A program made the position numbers and the translations under genes. From Zygnema cylindricum (Eukaryota > Streptophyta > Zygnematophyceae > Zygnematales > Zygnemataceae), in assembly GCA_037447655.1 (NCBI GenBank), contig JBBHKE010001062.1:72008-136007 (forward strand): a stretch of DNA of 64,000 nucleotides, given 5' to 3'. The notes below the pieces were generated by a model. It saw nothing but the letters and a program-made list of their open reading frames with translations, was not told the DNA's origin and searched no databases. Below are positions 22,865 to 34,879 of this stretch, piece by piece. Each line of letters starts with the position of its first letter. Position 1 is the first letter of the stretch.

Positions 22865-24844
22865 AAAGACAATGAGTCGTACCTATACCGTATCGAGTTT
22901 TTAATTTGTGGTAGCCAATTAATGTTATGTTCATTGAAATTAGTGTTAAGTACCACAAATCTACATTCGAACAAGGCAAACACGTGTTAGACGCAAACAA
23001 TATTTAACATAAGCCATGAAATTGCGTAAAATACGTCAGAACACCATTAATTTTTACTATAATTTGTATGTTTTGTATGATCCCCAAACCTTACAAGTAG
23101 ATTGCTTTGTGGATGCTCGTAACGTAATAGGATTTAACTTAAAATAGTGTTGATGCCAACGCTATCTACAAGTTATAGAGTGGCCACGCGAATAAGAGTT
23201 AAGTGCCAAAATTAATGTAAACAATGTTGTGTTATTTTAACACCAATATATAAAACAAGCTTAAAAAAAATGAATTAGCGCTTACAAAAGAAAAAAAATA
23301 GCATTAATAATGATTGTCGGTATAGTAATGTTCGAAGGTGCACATTGCTCACCGAAACTAACGTTAATGACACTAGTTTTGTGTCGTATTTTATCTTGAC
23401 CCTAAATCATTATTTAATATTATTAACATTGAAGTGGAATTACCCCTGATATGAAACATTTTTACTTCTTACCAACAACTTAATAGTACAGTTACAAATG
23501 TTATCTACGATAAGTTTATTGTCAAACAAAACTTCCACGTGACATCTCAATTGTTGTTCTTCTTACCAACAACTTAATAGTACAGTTACAAATGTTATCT
23601 ACGATAAGTTTATTGTCAAACAAAACTTCCACGTGACATCTCAATTGTTGTTAGCATGTAAATAAAATTTCAACACCTGTTAGTTGTTGAAGATAGTTTG
23701 ACCATTAATCAATATAAAACATGGAAAAACACAAAGTAATCGTAAATATTGCTGAAGTTTAATGTAATTTAAAAGTTTCATATGTAACAACCAGAATTAT
23801 TTGTCTCTGTGAATACTATCAAAATAGTACTCTTTCATCTGAAATAAATTTTCTGTTAGCTTATGATAAACGTTACAAAGTGGATAAACAAATTGGCATT
23901 AAGTGCCGAACTTGATGCCAATGGTTTTATTTTTTACACAAATACACAAAATAACACATTAAACACTAAGGTAGCATTTCACACTTTTTTTCTTTTTACA
24001 TTAATAACGTCAAATGTTGTAGTTTACTACATAGCAAAACAAGGCATTTTTAAACGCATAAAAAAAAATGTTGAAAATGATAGTAACCTTTGTTGCAAAT
24101 ATTACAACGTTAATACCGTTTTTGTACATAAATGGTAGACTTAAAAAAACATTTAATACTACAAATATCTACAATAATGCAATCTACACACGAAAGATAA
24201 AAAAAAACAAAACAATACTAACAAAAATACATACTTCAAAACAATGGTACGAAGGATGTCCACAAACAAAAAGAATTAACCCACATAGATGTCTACCCAC
24301 AACCTAAACTAGTTAAGGTCCAGAACCACGTAAATCATGGATGTGGACTGGGTCCTTGGGTATAAGGTTTAGAAGACCCCTTCGTTCATCTACCATTGTG
24401 TTTTTTTGAAAACGGGGCGTAGGTTACACTCGTTGGAAGGCAATCTAGACACGTCGACTGTTATAGGTACCAAAAATACTTAATAGATGACTCCTCGAAC
24501 ACCTTCATTCAAACAATTTTCGTGCTCTAACAAAGGAGGACATCAAAGGACTTGTCTAATATTAAAAAAAAAACCATCGCAAATGGGAAAAATTGATTCA
24601 CAAGCTCGATAAGCGCAGTCTCATTCCTTGGTAGCCCTTACGTGTTTAACCGTCACACATGTATGTAGTGGCATGCAAGATGAAACGTGTGTCTTAGTCC
24701 TGTCCGTGAGGACCACAAAACCAAGAGTCCTCCCACCACTATTGAGGAAAACCAATCAACTCAAGGGTTGCGATAAGTCTTAGAATCGGAGCAGGGAGGT
24801 AATATATGAGAAAACTCTTGTTTGATAATGTAGCCCACCTCAAC
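22865..24844. other. Intergenic AT-rich DNA
   Basis: No gene recognised. Short open frames near 23863-24307 are AT-biased and lysine/asparagine-rich without a domain. The only structured feature is the duplication at 23465-23652. Confidence 0.4.
23465..23652. repeat. 94-bp tandem duplication
   Basis: Two adjacent copies (23465-23558 and 23559-23652) beginning CTTCTTACCAACAACTTAAT look identical base for base, which implies a recent duplication or an assembly artefact. Confidence 0.9.
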
Positions 24845-24849
24845 GTCAA

Positions 24850-25890
24850 TGTAGAAACTAATGGATTTATTAGTATTTTCTAGGTCTAAATAGAAATAGA
24901 AAGAAGCCGAGGCAGTCTATCTCTAACTTCTCTCTCCAACTCTCAAACTTGTTGCAGTCACTGAGAAGTTGGAGAGGAAGCTAGAGCCATGGCTACCTTG
25001 GCTATCCTGAAGTTTACGGGAATTTAATACTAGGGTTTATTTATTTAATTAAAAGTTAAGCGCCGGCGACAGGATTTGATCCCTGTACCTACCGGCCGGC
25101 AGATAGGAAATAGCCGGTAGCCTTAGCCGTTTGGACTAGCTATAGTGATACATACTATATAGTTTGATAATCATTTAAAGATGTATACGTACGATAAATT
25201 CATTTAACTGTTACGGATTACGGGATACATAGAACCGGTACGGATGACGGTACGGATTACGAATCAATACCGCGCATTTGTTTCGGAAGTGAAATAAATA
25301 CCGCGCATGTATTTATTACGGCTAAGATTAAATCTGAATTTAATCGGACGGTCGGAATTAGCGCCGAGATCGCGGAGGGAGATTTCGGCGGTTTGTGGCC
25401 ATCGCCACATCGGATGACACGTGGCGAAATTCCGTTGGATTGTAGAATCTCCGGAGATTATGGCACCGAATCCGGATTTGACATGTGTCGACATTTAGGC
25501 CATGTCGTACAATGTCCGTACTGAAAGTACACCGGCGGCTGTACTTTTGCGTACGGAACTCAATTCTGATTGGTTCCGTACATCAGTAGATAGAGTCTGT
25601 GAGAGAGATAGGACTTAGAAAAATTAGAAGATAGGACCCTCTCTCCCAGAGAGCTTCTGTACAAAAGGTCAACTTTGACCCTCCATAACTTACTGCTCAG
25701 GGGAGCAAATTCAGAGATTCTTTTTGCTATTGACTCAGGGGAGTCTTGCCTTCACAGGGGTGCAGGTTGTTAGGGTTTTTGTCTGCCAGGGTGGCAGTTA
25801 TTTTTGCTTAAACACAAAGGGGTCAGGATTATCCTAGAGGCTTCTTGGAAGCTGTCCACTCTGAGGACTTATGGAGGTCTCAGAGTTACA
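24850..25890 (+). repeat. 5' LTR of element A
   Basis: 1041 bp, from TGTAGAAACT to GAGTTACA. Contains the tRNA-like module on minus (about 25061-25140), a GTAC-rich inverted-repeat cluster (25505-25590), then two small hairpins, TGCTCAGGGGAGCA (25694-25707) and GACTCAGGGGAGTC (25732-25745). The Gag ATG at 25871 lies inside this LTR. Confidence 0.95.
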
Positions 25891-28800
25891 GGTTATGGGC
25901 CCACCCTCTAGGGTACCAATCTTTAATGGAACTGGCTTCATATACTGGGAAAGTATGATGATAGGAGCTCTATGCGAAAAAAGGTTTTGGGGGATAGTGA
26001 GTGGACGATTGGGGCGTCCATCAAGTCTTGGAATTCCTCCAGGGTTTGGAGGAAGCAGATTCACCTTCAACGGAGGAAACAAAGGAAAGAGAGGTGGTGG
26101 ACAAAGGAAAGGAGAAGGAGGCGACCACACCAATAGCAACTGGTTTAGCATTCATGTCACCTATTCCGAGGAACGAGGAGAATGATACTGAAACCTGGGA
26201 CTTCAACAATATGGCGGCAAAGCACTTCATCTTACGCCATCTCACTCAAGGACTTGCATGTCCTCATTTGCAGGTAGAAAGAGCATCCGATCTTTGGATG
26301 GCTCTCATAGAGATGTACCGAAGTGGTACGATTCAGCAACAACAGTTGGCTGATCAGAAAGTTAAGGAGTATGTATACAAAGGGGGAAATATGTTGGATT
26401 TTTGCAATGAGCTTGCTACACTCTTCATGGAGCTACACAGTGCGGGAAAAGATTTTAGTGAAAAAGAAAAGGTTAACTGTTTACTGATGAAGTTACCTGA
26501 TGAGTTCGTGAACATAGTTTACCGTGTGCAGGACTTGCCTGACTCAAGGTGGATATGGAACTCAGTGGTAGGGATGATTCTCGTTCAAGAGAATACAATT
26601 GAGATCCGAAGGGGAGGAAAGAGTGGCCAAGCCTTGGCAACAGCGACTGATTGGAGGAATAGGGATTCCCGAAAACCGGTTGGAAACTATGGGGGTAGGG
26701 AGCAGAAAAAACAGGCAGATGAGTTCGAACCAAGGGCTCCCAAAGGTCTATGTCATTTTTGTAAGAAACCGGGGCACTATATGGCAGAGTGCACTAAGCT
26801 AACCGAGCTTCGGTTAAAGGAGGGGCAGACCGGTGGTACCCCGAGAGGAAAGAAAAAGGCCCTTGTCACAGAGGTACTTGAGGCTGAATCCGAGGACGAG
26901 GACGATGAGCTCCTTTTGGATGAGGAGTTGGAGGCGAAAAAAGAGGTCGAAATTCCACGAAGGCAGAAATGTGCTTACGGTGGATTGAAAGGTGAAGCAG
27001 GCTGGATTGTAGATTCATGTGCCTCCATGCACATGTGTAAGGATAGACACCTGTTCACTAAGATAAGAAAGATTCCCACCGTAGAGATAGAGTACGGGGA
27101 TGGGAGGATAGTCACCACTACTCTTGTAGGATCGGTAGATCTAAAAGTGTTAGTAGAAGGAAAGACATCCATATTAACATTCTCCGATGTATTGTTTATT
27201 CCGGAGCTGAACAAAAATCTTATCTCTACATCAATATTAGATGATAAGGGTTTTTTTACTAGCACTAGGGAAGGAGTCTTTACTGCTAGTTTTGAGGATG
27301 ATGTCTATTTCATTGCTGAGAAAGGTAGCCATGGGATGTTTAGGCTGATCTTAAGTAATGAAAAGAAGAAACTTTACTATGCTGGTGTTCATGATATTAT
27401 GATGTGGCATAAGAGGCTTGGGCATGTGAATCTAGATAAGTTAAGAGAGATGAAAAAGATGGGAGTGGTGGAAGGGATTCAGTTCAGTGAGAGTGATGAT
27501 ATAAGTGATTGTAGTGGATGTGCTCAAGGTAAAGCACACAGATTACCCTTTCCTAAAACAGCCACCTATAAGGGAGAAAAACTTCTAGATCTAGTACACA
27601 CAGATATTTGGGGACCGGCTAGAGTGCCCTCACCGGGGGGGAAGAGATTTATGATGACTATAACTGATGATTGGTCTCGGTATTCCCGGGTATATTTTTT
27701 GAAAAACAAGTCCGAAGCTGAGGATTGTTTTAGACAATATAAAGCATGGAGCGAAAAACTCCATGAAACTCCAATCAAGAGAGTAAGGAGTGACAATGGT
27801 GGAGAGTATACTTCTAACCAGTTTGAGGATTTTCTGAGGGAAGATGGGGTTCAACACCAAAAGACAGTTCCAGAAAATCCGGAACAGAATGGGGTAGCTG
27901 AAAGGTTAAATAGAACACTAAGTGATAGTGCTAGAAGTATGTTGTCAGATAAAAAGATAGGAAAAAGGTTTTGGGCAGAAGCAATGAACTGTGCTAATTA
28001 CCTCAAGAATAGAGTTCTTACTTCAGCTATAAAAGATCAAACACCTTATGAGAGATGGACAGGCCGGAAACCAGACATATCTCACTTAAAGGTTTTCGGT
28101 AGTCAAGTATTCAGTCTAGATACTGATCGGTCCAATTGGAAGCTAGATCCTAAAGGAAAACCGGGATACTTATTAGGATATGATGAAGATGTTAAAGGAT
28201 ATAGAGTTTATGATTTAAAAAGGGAAGATATAATCTTAGTAAAGCATCTAGTAGTTATGGATGAAGGAAAGTCTGTGGATCCCTTCAAATATACAAATCA
28301 GTAAAAATCAGATTTGAGTCAGAAAATTCCGATGACTTTGAGCTTCCTAACTATCCAGGTTTTAGAGAAGATGACATTCTTGCAGGAACAAATCAGACCG
28401 AAAAGGACTCGGCTGTGGAAACTCCAGTGACAACTCTACTCGAAGCGGAAGACGTGGTGGAAATTGATTCGGGATCAAGGGATAGGGGAGAAGTCGAGTT
28501 TGTTCGAAAGAATCCACGAGAACCATCTATTCCGGCATCAGATTTTGAGGGGGGGAGGAGAAGTAGCAAAAGACTGCAAGAAAAACAGGTTAATAACAAG
28601 GTAGCTAAACTATCTCATCAAGATGAACCTCAATCTTATAGAGAGGCGATGACTTGTCCAGAAAGAAACCGGTGGAAGACAGCCATCAATGAGGAGATGG
28701 CTTCAATCATGGCAGCCGATACTTGGGAGCTGGTGGACTGTCCACCCAACCGAAAACCAATTGGTTGTAAGTGGGTCTTCAAATTAAAACTGAACCCAGA

Positions 28801-30211
28801 TAACACAATCGAACGCTACAAGGCCAGATTAGTGGCAAAGGGATTTATACAAAAGGAAGGAATTGACTACGAGGAAACCTTTGCCCCGGTGGTCAGATTT
28901 CCCTCCGTCCGCATACTTCTCAGTTTAGCAGCGGCGGAAGACATGGAAGTGCATCAGATGGACATCAAGACAGCCTTTCTGCATGGAGAATTGGAAGAGG
29001 AGATCTTCATGCGACAACCCGAAGGTTTTGTGGAGGAAGGAGAGGAGAGTAAGGTATGCCGGCTGATTAAATCTCTTTATGGTTTGAAACAGGCACCTCG
29101 ACAATGGAATAAGAAGCTTGATGAGTTTCTTACCGGTCTGGGATATATTCGGATCAGCTCAGATCACTCAATCTATGTTTTTGAAGATGAGGAAGGTTTG
29201 ATATTTATTGCAATTTATGTTGATGATTTGCTTGTATTAAGTAAATCAATGGAAAAAATTAACAAACTGAAAACCGATCTTAAGGGGAGATTTGAAATGA
29301 AGGATATGGGAGAAGCAAGATATATTTTGGGAATTCAAGTAGAGAGAGACTGGAAAAGGAAAATTATAAAACTGACTCAAAAGGAAGCAATAGGGAACAT
29401 GCTTGAAAAATTTCAAATGGATAAAGCTAATAGTTGTACAACTCCAATGGAGTTGAAGAAGGGAAGTGAGGGGAGTGAGGAAGAAGGAGTCATAGTCTTA
29501 GACGAGGAATTATCTCCTGATGAACAGAAGTTCATGCAGACTATTCCTTACAAGCAAGTAGTGGGAAGTCTAATCTATTTTATGAATTGTACCCGGCCGG
29601 ATTTAGCTGCAGCTGTAGGAGTGCTGAGTAGAAGTCTAAATGCTCCCACTAAAAGGGATTGGGAGGCAGCTAAGAGAGTCCTTAGATATTTGGTAGGAAC
29701 TAGAGATCTATGGTTGCATTTGGGTGGGGAGAATACTGACATCACTACTTGGAGTGATGCCAGTTATGGTGATGCTCCGATGAGGAGATGTACTTCTGGA
29801 TATGTATTATATGTGGGTGATGGGGCTTGCTGTTGGAGTAGCAAACAGCAAAAGGTTATTGCTCAGTCCACCATGGAGGCTGAGTATATGGCCTCTTGCT
29901 CTGCTGTAAAAGAATTGATGTGGGTCAAGTCTTTGCTTGGTGAGCTTGGTCACCTTAAGAGTGGTGTGCAGAAAATATTTTGTGATAATCAGGCAGCAAT
30001 CGCTATTTCTGCCAATCCTAAACACCATTTTAAAGCCAAACACATGGACATCAGACTCAGCTTTGTTAGAGAGAAAGTAGAAAACAAAATAATCAGTTTA
30101 GAGTACAGACCAGATAATGAGATGGTAGCAGATATGATGACCAAACCTGTGCCTTCCCCTAAGCTAATATTTTGCAGGGAGAAGTGTGGTCTGAAATTAA
30201 AGATTGACTAG
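25871..30211 (+). pseudogene. gag-pol of copia element A, frameshifted
   Basis: Gag starts at ATG 25871 in the LTR and runs through the PBS. Next come a zinc knuckle CHFCKKPGHYMAEC (about 26750-26795), protease WIVDSCASMHMC (about 27002-27040), integrase with HHCC, HTDIWGP, SDNGGEY and an Asn-Gly-Val-Ala-Glu motif (27400-27920), RT with YVDD (about 29215-29230), and RNase H with WSDASYGD (about 29750) up to the stop at 30211. Lesions relative to element B: a frame change near 26055-26062 that looks like a 17-bp deletion; the protease DSG reads DSC; a one-base loss leads to TAA at 28302-28304 in the IN-RT linker. Gag and pol would otherwise be one frame, as is usual in copia elements. Confidence 0.9.
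25891..25905 (+). other. Primer binding site, internal tRNA-iMet match
   Basis: GGTTATGGGCCCACC directly follows the LTR. It is complementary to the anticodon stem-loop region (GGUGGGCCCAUAACC) of plant initiator tRNA-Met, not to a tRNA 3' end. The primer is therefore probably a tRNA half, as in Drosophila copia and yeast Ty5. Confidence 0.8.
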
Positions 30212-30224
30212 AAAATAAGGGGAG
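30211..30224 (+). other. Polypurine tract of element A
   Basis: GAAAATAAGGGGAG abuts the 3' LTR. The same tract, with the pol stop codon TAG just before it, occurs in B and, on minus, in D, F and G. Confidence 0.85.
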
Positions 30225-31313
30225 TGTAGAAACTAATGGATTTATTAGTATTTTCTAGGTCTAAATAGAAATAGAAAGAAGCCGAGGCAGTCTATCTCTA
30301 ACTTCTCTCTCCAACTCTCAAACTTGTTGCAGTCACTAAGAAGTTGGAGAGGAAGCTAGAGCCATGGCTACCTTGGCTATCCTGAAGTTTACGGGAATTT
30401 AATACTAGGGTTTATTTATTTAATTAAAAGTTAAGCTTACGGGAATTTAATACTAGGGTTTATTTATTTAATTAAAAGTTAAGCGCCGGCGACAGGATTT
30501 GATCCCTGTACCTACCGGCCGGCAGATAGGAAATAGCCGGTAGCCTTAGCCGTTAGGTCTAGCTATAGTGATACATACTATATAGTTTGATAATCATTTA
30601 AAGATGTATACGTACGATAAATTCATTTAACTGTTACGGATTACGGGATACATAGAACCGGTACGGATGACGGTACGGATTACGAATCAATACCGCGCAT
30701 TTGTTTCGGAAGTGAAATAAATACCGCGCATGTATTTATTACGGCTAAGATTAAATCTGAATTTAATCGGACGGTCGGAATTAGCGCCGAGATCGCGGAG
30801 GGAGATTTCGGCGGTTTGTGGCCATCGCCACATCGGATGACACGTGGCGAAATTCCGTTGGATTGTAGAATCTCCGGAGATTATGGCACTGAATCCGGAT
30901 TTGACATGTGTCGACATTTAGGCCATGTCGTACAATGTCCGTACTGAAAGTACACCGGCGGCTGTACTTTTGCGTACGGAACTCAATTCTGATTGGTTCC
31001 GTACATCAGTAGATAGAGTCTGTGAGAGAGATAGGACTTAGAAAAATTAGAAGATAGGACCCTCTCTCCCAGAGAGCTTCTGTACAAAAGGTCAACTTTG
31101 ACCCTCCATAACTTACTGCTCAGGGGAGCAAATTCAGAGATTCTTTTTGCTACTGACTCAGGGGAGTCTTGCCTTCACAGGGGTGCAGGTTGTCAGGGTT
31201 TTTGTCTGCCAAGGTGGCAGTTATTTTTGCTTAAACACAAAGGGGTCAGGATTATCCTAGAGGCTTCTTGGAAGCTGTCCACTCTGAGGACTTATGGTGG
31301 TCTCAGAGTTACA
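30225..31313 (+). repeat. 3' LTR of element A with 48-bp duplication
   Basis: 1089 bp, matching the 5' LTR except for about eight substitutions and a tandem 48-bp duplication starting TTACGGGAATTTAATACTAG (about 30390-30485). The duplication accounts exactly for the 48-bp length difference. Confidence 0.95.
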
Positions 31314-31318
31314 GTCAA

Positions 31319-32851
31319 CGATAGCAATTGTACCTCACACCAAACAATACACGACAGTTCATTCCCCACCATATTAGTAACGAAAGAAATACATCTTTTC
31401 ACCATCGATAGGTTGGTTGCAAACATAGCGCACCCCCTTAAATGCGGAGGGTAAGGCAAACCCAAACATAAATTTAAAGCAGATGAAAATTGAAAGTCGG
31501 TGGGGCTTGTAGCCACAAACTACCCTCAAGCCGATAACACGAACGTAAAAAAACACGCAATTGAGCAAAAACTACCACCTCATAGAGATTTCAAAAGCAA
31601 ACAACGAATGCTTGCATAGAGATGCGTTGTTATAGTTGACACTTAGTGTTAATAATGTGAGGATAAAAGGTTATAACTTGATTTCGTACTTATGGGGGAA
31701 GTAGTGGAAGAGTTGAGAGGAGGGCGTGTTGAATAAGAAACCTTCCTCCACCTTAGGGACTACTTGAGCTAAAATATGGACATCATCGACAATAAGATGA
31801 GATGAAATGGTAGCCCCCACGAAACCCCGAATGTCTTAATATGTTGTTAAGATAATGTGAGTGACACGAATCACACCCGAACCACCATTCGATATGATAA
31901 TGTTAGCTTGTCGACGCGCAAAAGGCCCCTCCGTCCGATCAAAAATCCTATGGCGAATGGGGTGGTGGAGCACAATCTGAAGATTGTTGTCAAAATCTTT
32001 AATAGATTACAAAAAAGAAGTCGTTGATGGCGAGTTCCCACAAAGTATGGAAGGCACTAAACAAAAGAGCGGGTGAAGATCGCACAAGCCACTTATGAGT
32101 CTGAAAGCTTTAGAAGGTTGTTACCATGGGAAAGGTCCTCCGACAACGCAATACTAACAACTTGGTTGACTAAGGCCGATAGGGCAACATAAAGCCTTTA
32201 TGCCCTCGTTTGACGGTGTAACACGAAAAATCAATAGGAGGGGATAAGTCCGATGGCAAACCCTGTCAGCACCAAGCCACAAACTCAACAGGTTAGAAGG
32301 CTCGGGAACAAGAAAGCTAGGATCACATGATACTAGAAGAGATGACGTCCTAAAATTTTGAAAGGTCAATGACACTTGATAGAACAAGAGTCCTAATCGT
32401 TAGCAAGCATATATGACTTTTCCGCCCGGAATACAAAATCGCGGCCAGTTACATGGACATATTAGGAAAGCACGCTCGGTTTCATGTACATGTAGTAATG
32501 CTCGTACAAATTATCGTTTTATGTGCAGTTAGTGCGAACTAAACGAAGTAGAAGGAAGTTATTTTCGCAATTTCTTTGAATGAATATTGTCGCCTTATAT
32601 TCCTTTCTATCCCACAATTAATGTACACAACGTCAATCTGTACGCCGAAACACAAGAGGCGTAAATCTCAAAACCAGCATGGAAAAATTGTCAATATTCA
32701 ATATGCAACCTCACCAAGATAGAGCGAAAAAAGACGAAACATCAAGATTTGCCAAACGAGGTATGACTCGAACAGTAACGGATTTGTACATGTCATAGCC
32801 ACGCTAAATGTGTGAGAACATCAAGCAGCTTTGGTATCCTCATGTGCTCGG
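31319..32851. other. Intergenic, no gene seen
   Basis: Sequence split by element A continues here. No reading frame with recognisable similarity and no repeat structure was found. Confidence 0.4.
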
Positions 32852-32856
32852 AGAAT

Positions 32857-33964
32857 TGTTGAAAAGCGATATTTTATATTCTACCTTTTTAGGATCCTGC
32901 AGTTCTCATACTTGTCGTAGTCACTGAGAGTTGACTGACAGCTATGGGTGCCTCATACAAATTAGAAGATAGGCACAAGATACTCCTAAAAAAGATACTA
33001 CACTACAGACAAATTTGATCCTGTGACCTATGGACGAATGCAGTACGGAATAGGCGCTCGCTTTATCCGTGAGGTCCTAAAGAGTTGTTACATAAATTGT
33101 ATTTGATTGTCATTTAAATATAATACAGCGACATATTCCTTTTAACGACTTACGGAACGAAGCAGAACATGAAACGTGTGGTACTACACGAAATGCAGTA
33201 CCGCATGAAATATATGAAACAACATTTGATTTCGACGGACGAAATTAAATGGCGCGATCGACGGCTTGCAAAGGAAGAAGGAATTTCAAACGGTCAACGC
33301 GGAATGTTGACCGTCGAAATTCAACGGTCAACATGGAACATTGATCGGTGAATTTCAACGGTCAACATTTATTCGGCGAGCCGTCAGATCTAACGGCTGA
33401 AATTGATCGCCGGAAAAAAAACATATGGCACGCGTGAGTGCCGGTATGCCGAAACGATTACCTAGGAGCACTTCAGCGAAATGGGAGGAAATTACACGTG
33501 GCATCATCCTAAAGGATGTCGGAAGAGAAAAGGGACAGAATGACGTTGACCTATTAACCACGTGGTAGACCGGAAGTGGTGCAGAATATATCCGTACATA
33601 AAGTACGGCGGCTGGTGTACTTTGTATGTACAAGAATTATAGTAATTTATTTTGATTGGTTTAGAGTAGCTATTAGGAGGTTTTCAGGACTTAGACAAAA
33701 TTTTGAAAGTCCTCTCTCCTAGAGGCCATCTGTATAAAAATGTTATCTTTGAACAGCCATACCTTAATGCTCATGTAAGCAAATTTAGTGAATCTTTTTG
33801 CAGCGGACTCAGGGAAGTCCAAGCTACACAAGGATGTAGTCGGTCAGAGTTTTTGCGTTCCATGGTGGGACATATTCATTTCCAAAGTCAAAAGTGCTAA
33901 TAATATCCTAGAGGCTTCATATTAGCTGGACATTCTGTGTACCAATAGAGGTCACATAATTACA
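32857..33964 (+). repeat. Solo LTR, copia clade, older
   Basis: TGTTGAAAAGCG...TTACA, 1108 bp, with near-matching flanks AGAAT (32852-32856) and ATAAT (33965-33969). Carries the antisense tRNA-like module (about 33010-33080), a GTAC cluster near 33590-33630 and the GACTCAGGGAAGTC hairpin near 33808. Confidence 0.8.
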
Positions 33965-33969
33965 ATAAT

Positions 33970-34214
33970 AATTGTCACGCATTTAGCGTGGCACGGTCAT
34001 GCAAGTCACGTCTTGTACGAATCTGCAATAGCTAGGGCGTCGCTGTACTTTTCGAACCAAAGGTAGGTCATCCTTTACAATGATCCAATCATCCAATAGT
34101 AAGCGAGCCGGAGCAATCATATAACCATTGACTCGTGACGTAAAGCATCAAAAGCAAAAAAAAAAGGAAAATGAAAACATTTGTGAATATTATTTGTACC
34201 CTATCTTAGGGTGA
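33970..34214. other. Short intergenic spacer
   Basis: No feature is visible apart from an A-rich run at about 34150-34180. Confidence 0.3.
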
Positions 34215-34438
34215 CGTTCCATCAAACAAAAAATGGGGTTGTTTACACAAATCCGCGACTGTCCGTACCAAACCGTACCACTTATTTTGTTTTATATGAA
34301 AAATAACATTACAAAGAATCTTGCCAATACTCTCTAAAGGTATGGGAAGTAATACTAACCGTCGGATGTTAATCTGAGAGAAGTGCACTTCATTTTTCTA
34401 TATAACTGCCAACCCACCTCGAGGAGGTGGGTTGGCAG
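34215..34438. mobile_element. Truncated MITE, GGGGTTGTTTAC family
   Basis: The left end matches the hairpin MITE at 37603 (GTTCCATC, GGGGTTGTTTAC, an ACCGTCGGATGT block). It stops at a short perfect hairpin (34406-34438: CTGCCAACCCACCT with 14-bp stem, 5-nt loop). The right arm is missing and copia F LTR sequence follows. Confidence 0.6.
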
Positions 34439-34440
34439 AT

Positions 34441-34798
34441 ACAAAAAAAAAATCGTACCTAAACGAAATGTCCTACTTGTAAATGTTTAAATATGTATCA
34501 AAACCTACATGCTTTAGCATTGGTCTTTGACTTAACGGACAAAGCTAACGGCTACTAGTAATTTCACGTACGGTAGGTATCAGGATCAAATCCTGGGCCC
34601 GTCAAACCCCATTTTGGTAAATCTACTAATTTCTACTCCTATCTCTTTAGAAGGCCTAGGCAACCATGGCTCTATTTCCCTATCCAGCCTTCAGTGGCCA
34701 TAACAAGTGTGGGGGCTTGGAGAAGGGAGTTTAAAGGCAAACTTCCTCTGCTCTTTTTCAATCCTAAAAGAGACCTGGACAATACACAAATATCAACA
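34441..34798 (-). repeat. 3' LTR of element F, truncated
   Basis: Ends ATCAACA before CTCCCCTTATTTTCTAG (inverse PPT). Includes the tRNA-like module on plus (about 34537-34605, CAGGATCAAATCCTG). The distal part was lost at the junction with the truncated MITE. Confidence 0.75.
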
Positions 34799-34879
34799 CT
34801 CCCCTTATTTTCTAGTCTTTATACTTCTCATCTCACACGAAAACAAAAAAAAACCAAAAAAAACCCTTTTTTTTTTCTT

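Larger units (their letters stand above)
24850..31313 (+). mobile_element. Copia element A, near full length
   Basis: 6464 bp with two LTRs, PBS, a gag-pol region and a PPT, flanked by a perfect 5-bp target duplication GTCAA (24845-24849 and 31314-31318). The LTRs differ at only about eight positions plus one 48-bp duplication, so the insertion is young. Gag-pol is nevertheless interrupted. Confidence 0.95.

Noticed and set aside
23863-24307. Two short AT-rich open frames
   Set aside because: Asn/Lys-rich composition typical of chance frames; no domain, no paralogue, no splice pattern.
31292-32387. Minus-strand open frames between element A and the next solo LTR
   Set aside because: No domain, no supporting repeat structure, and one overlaps the LTR end.
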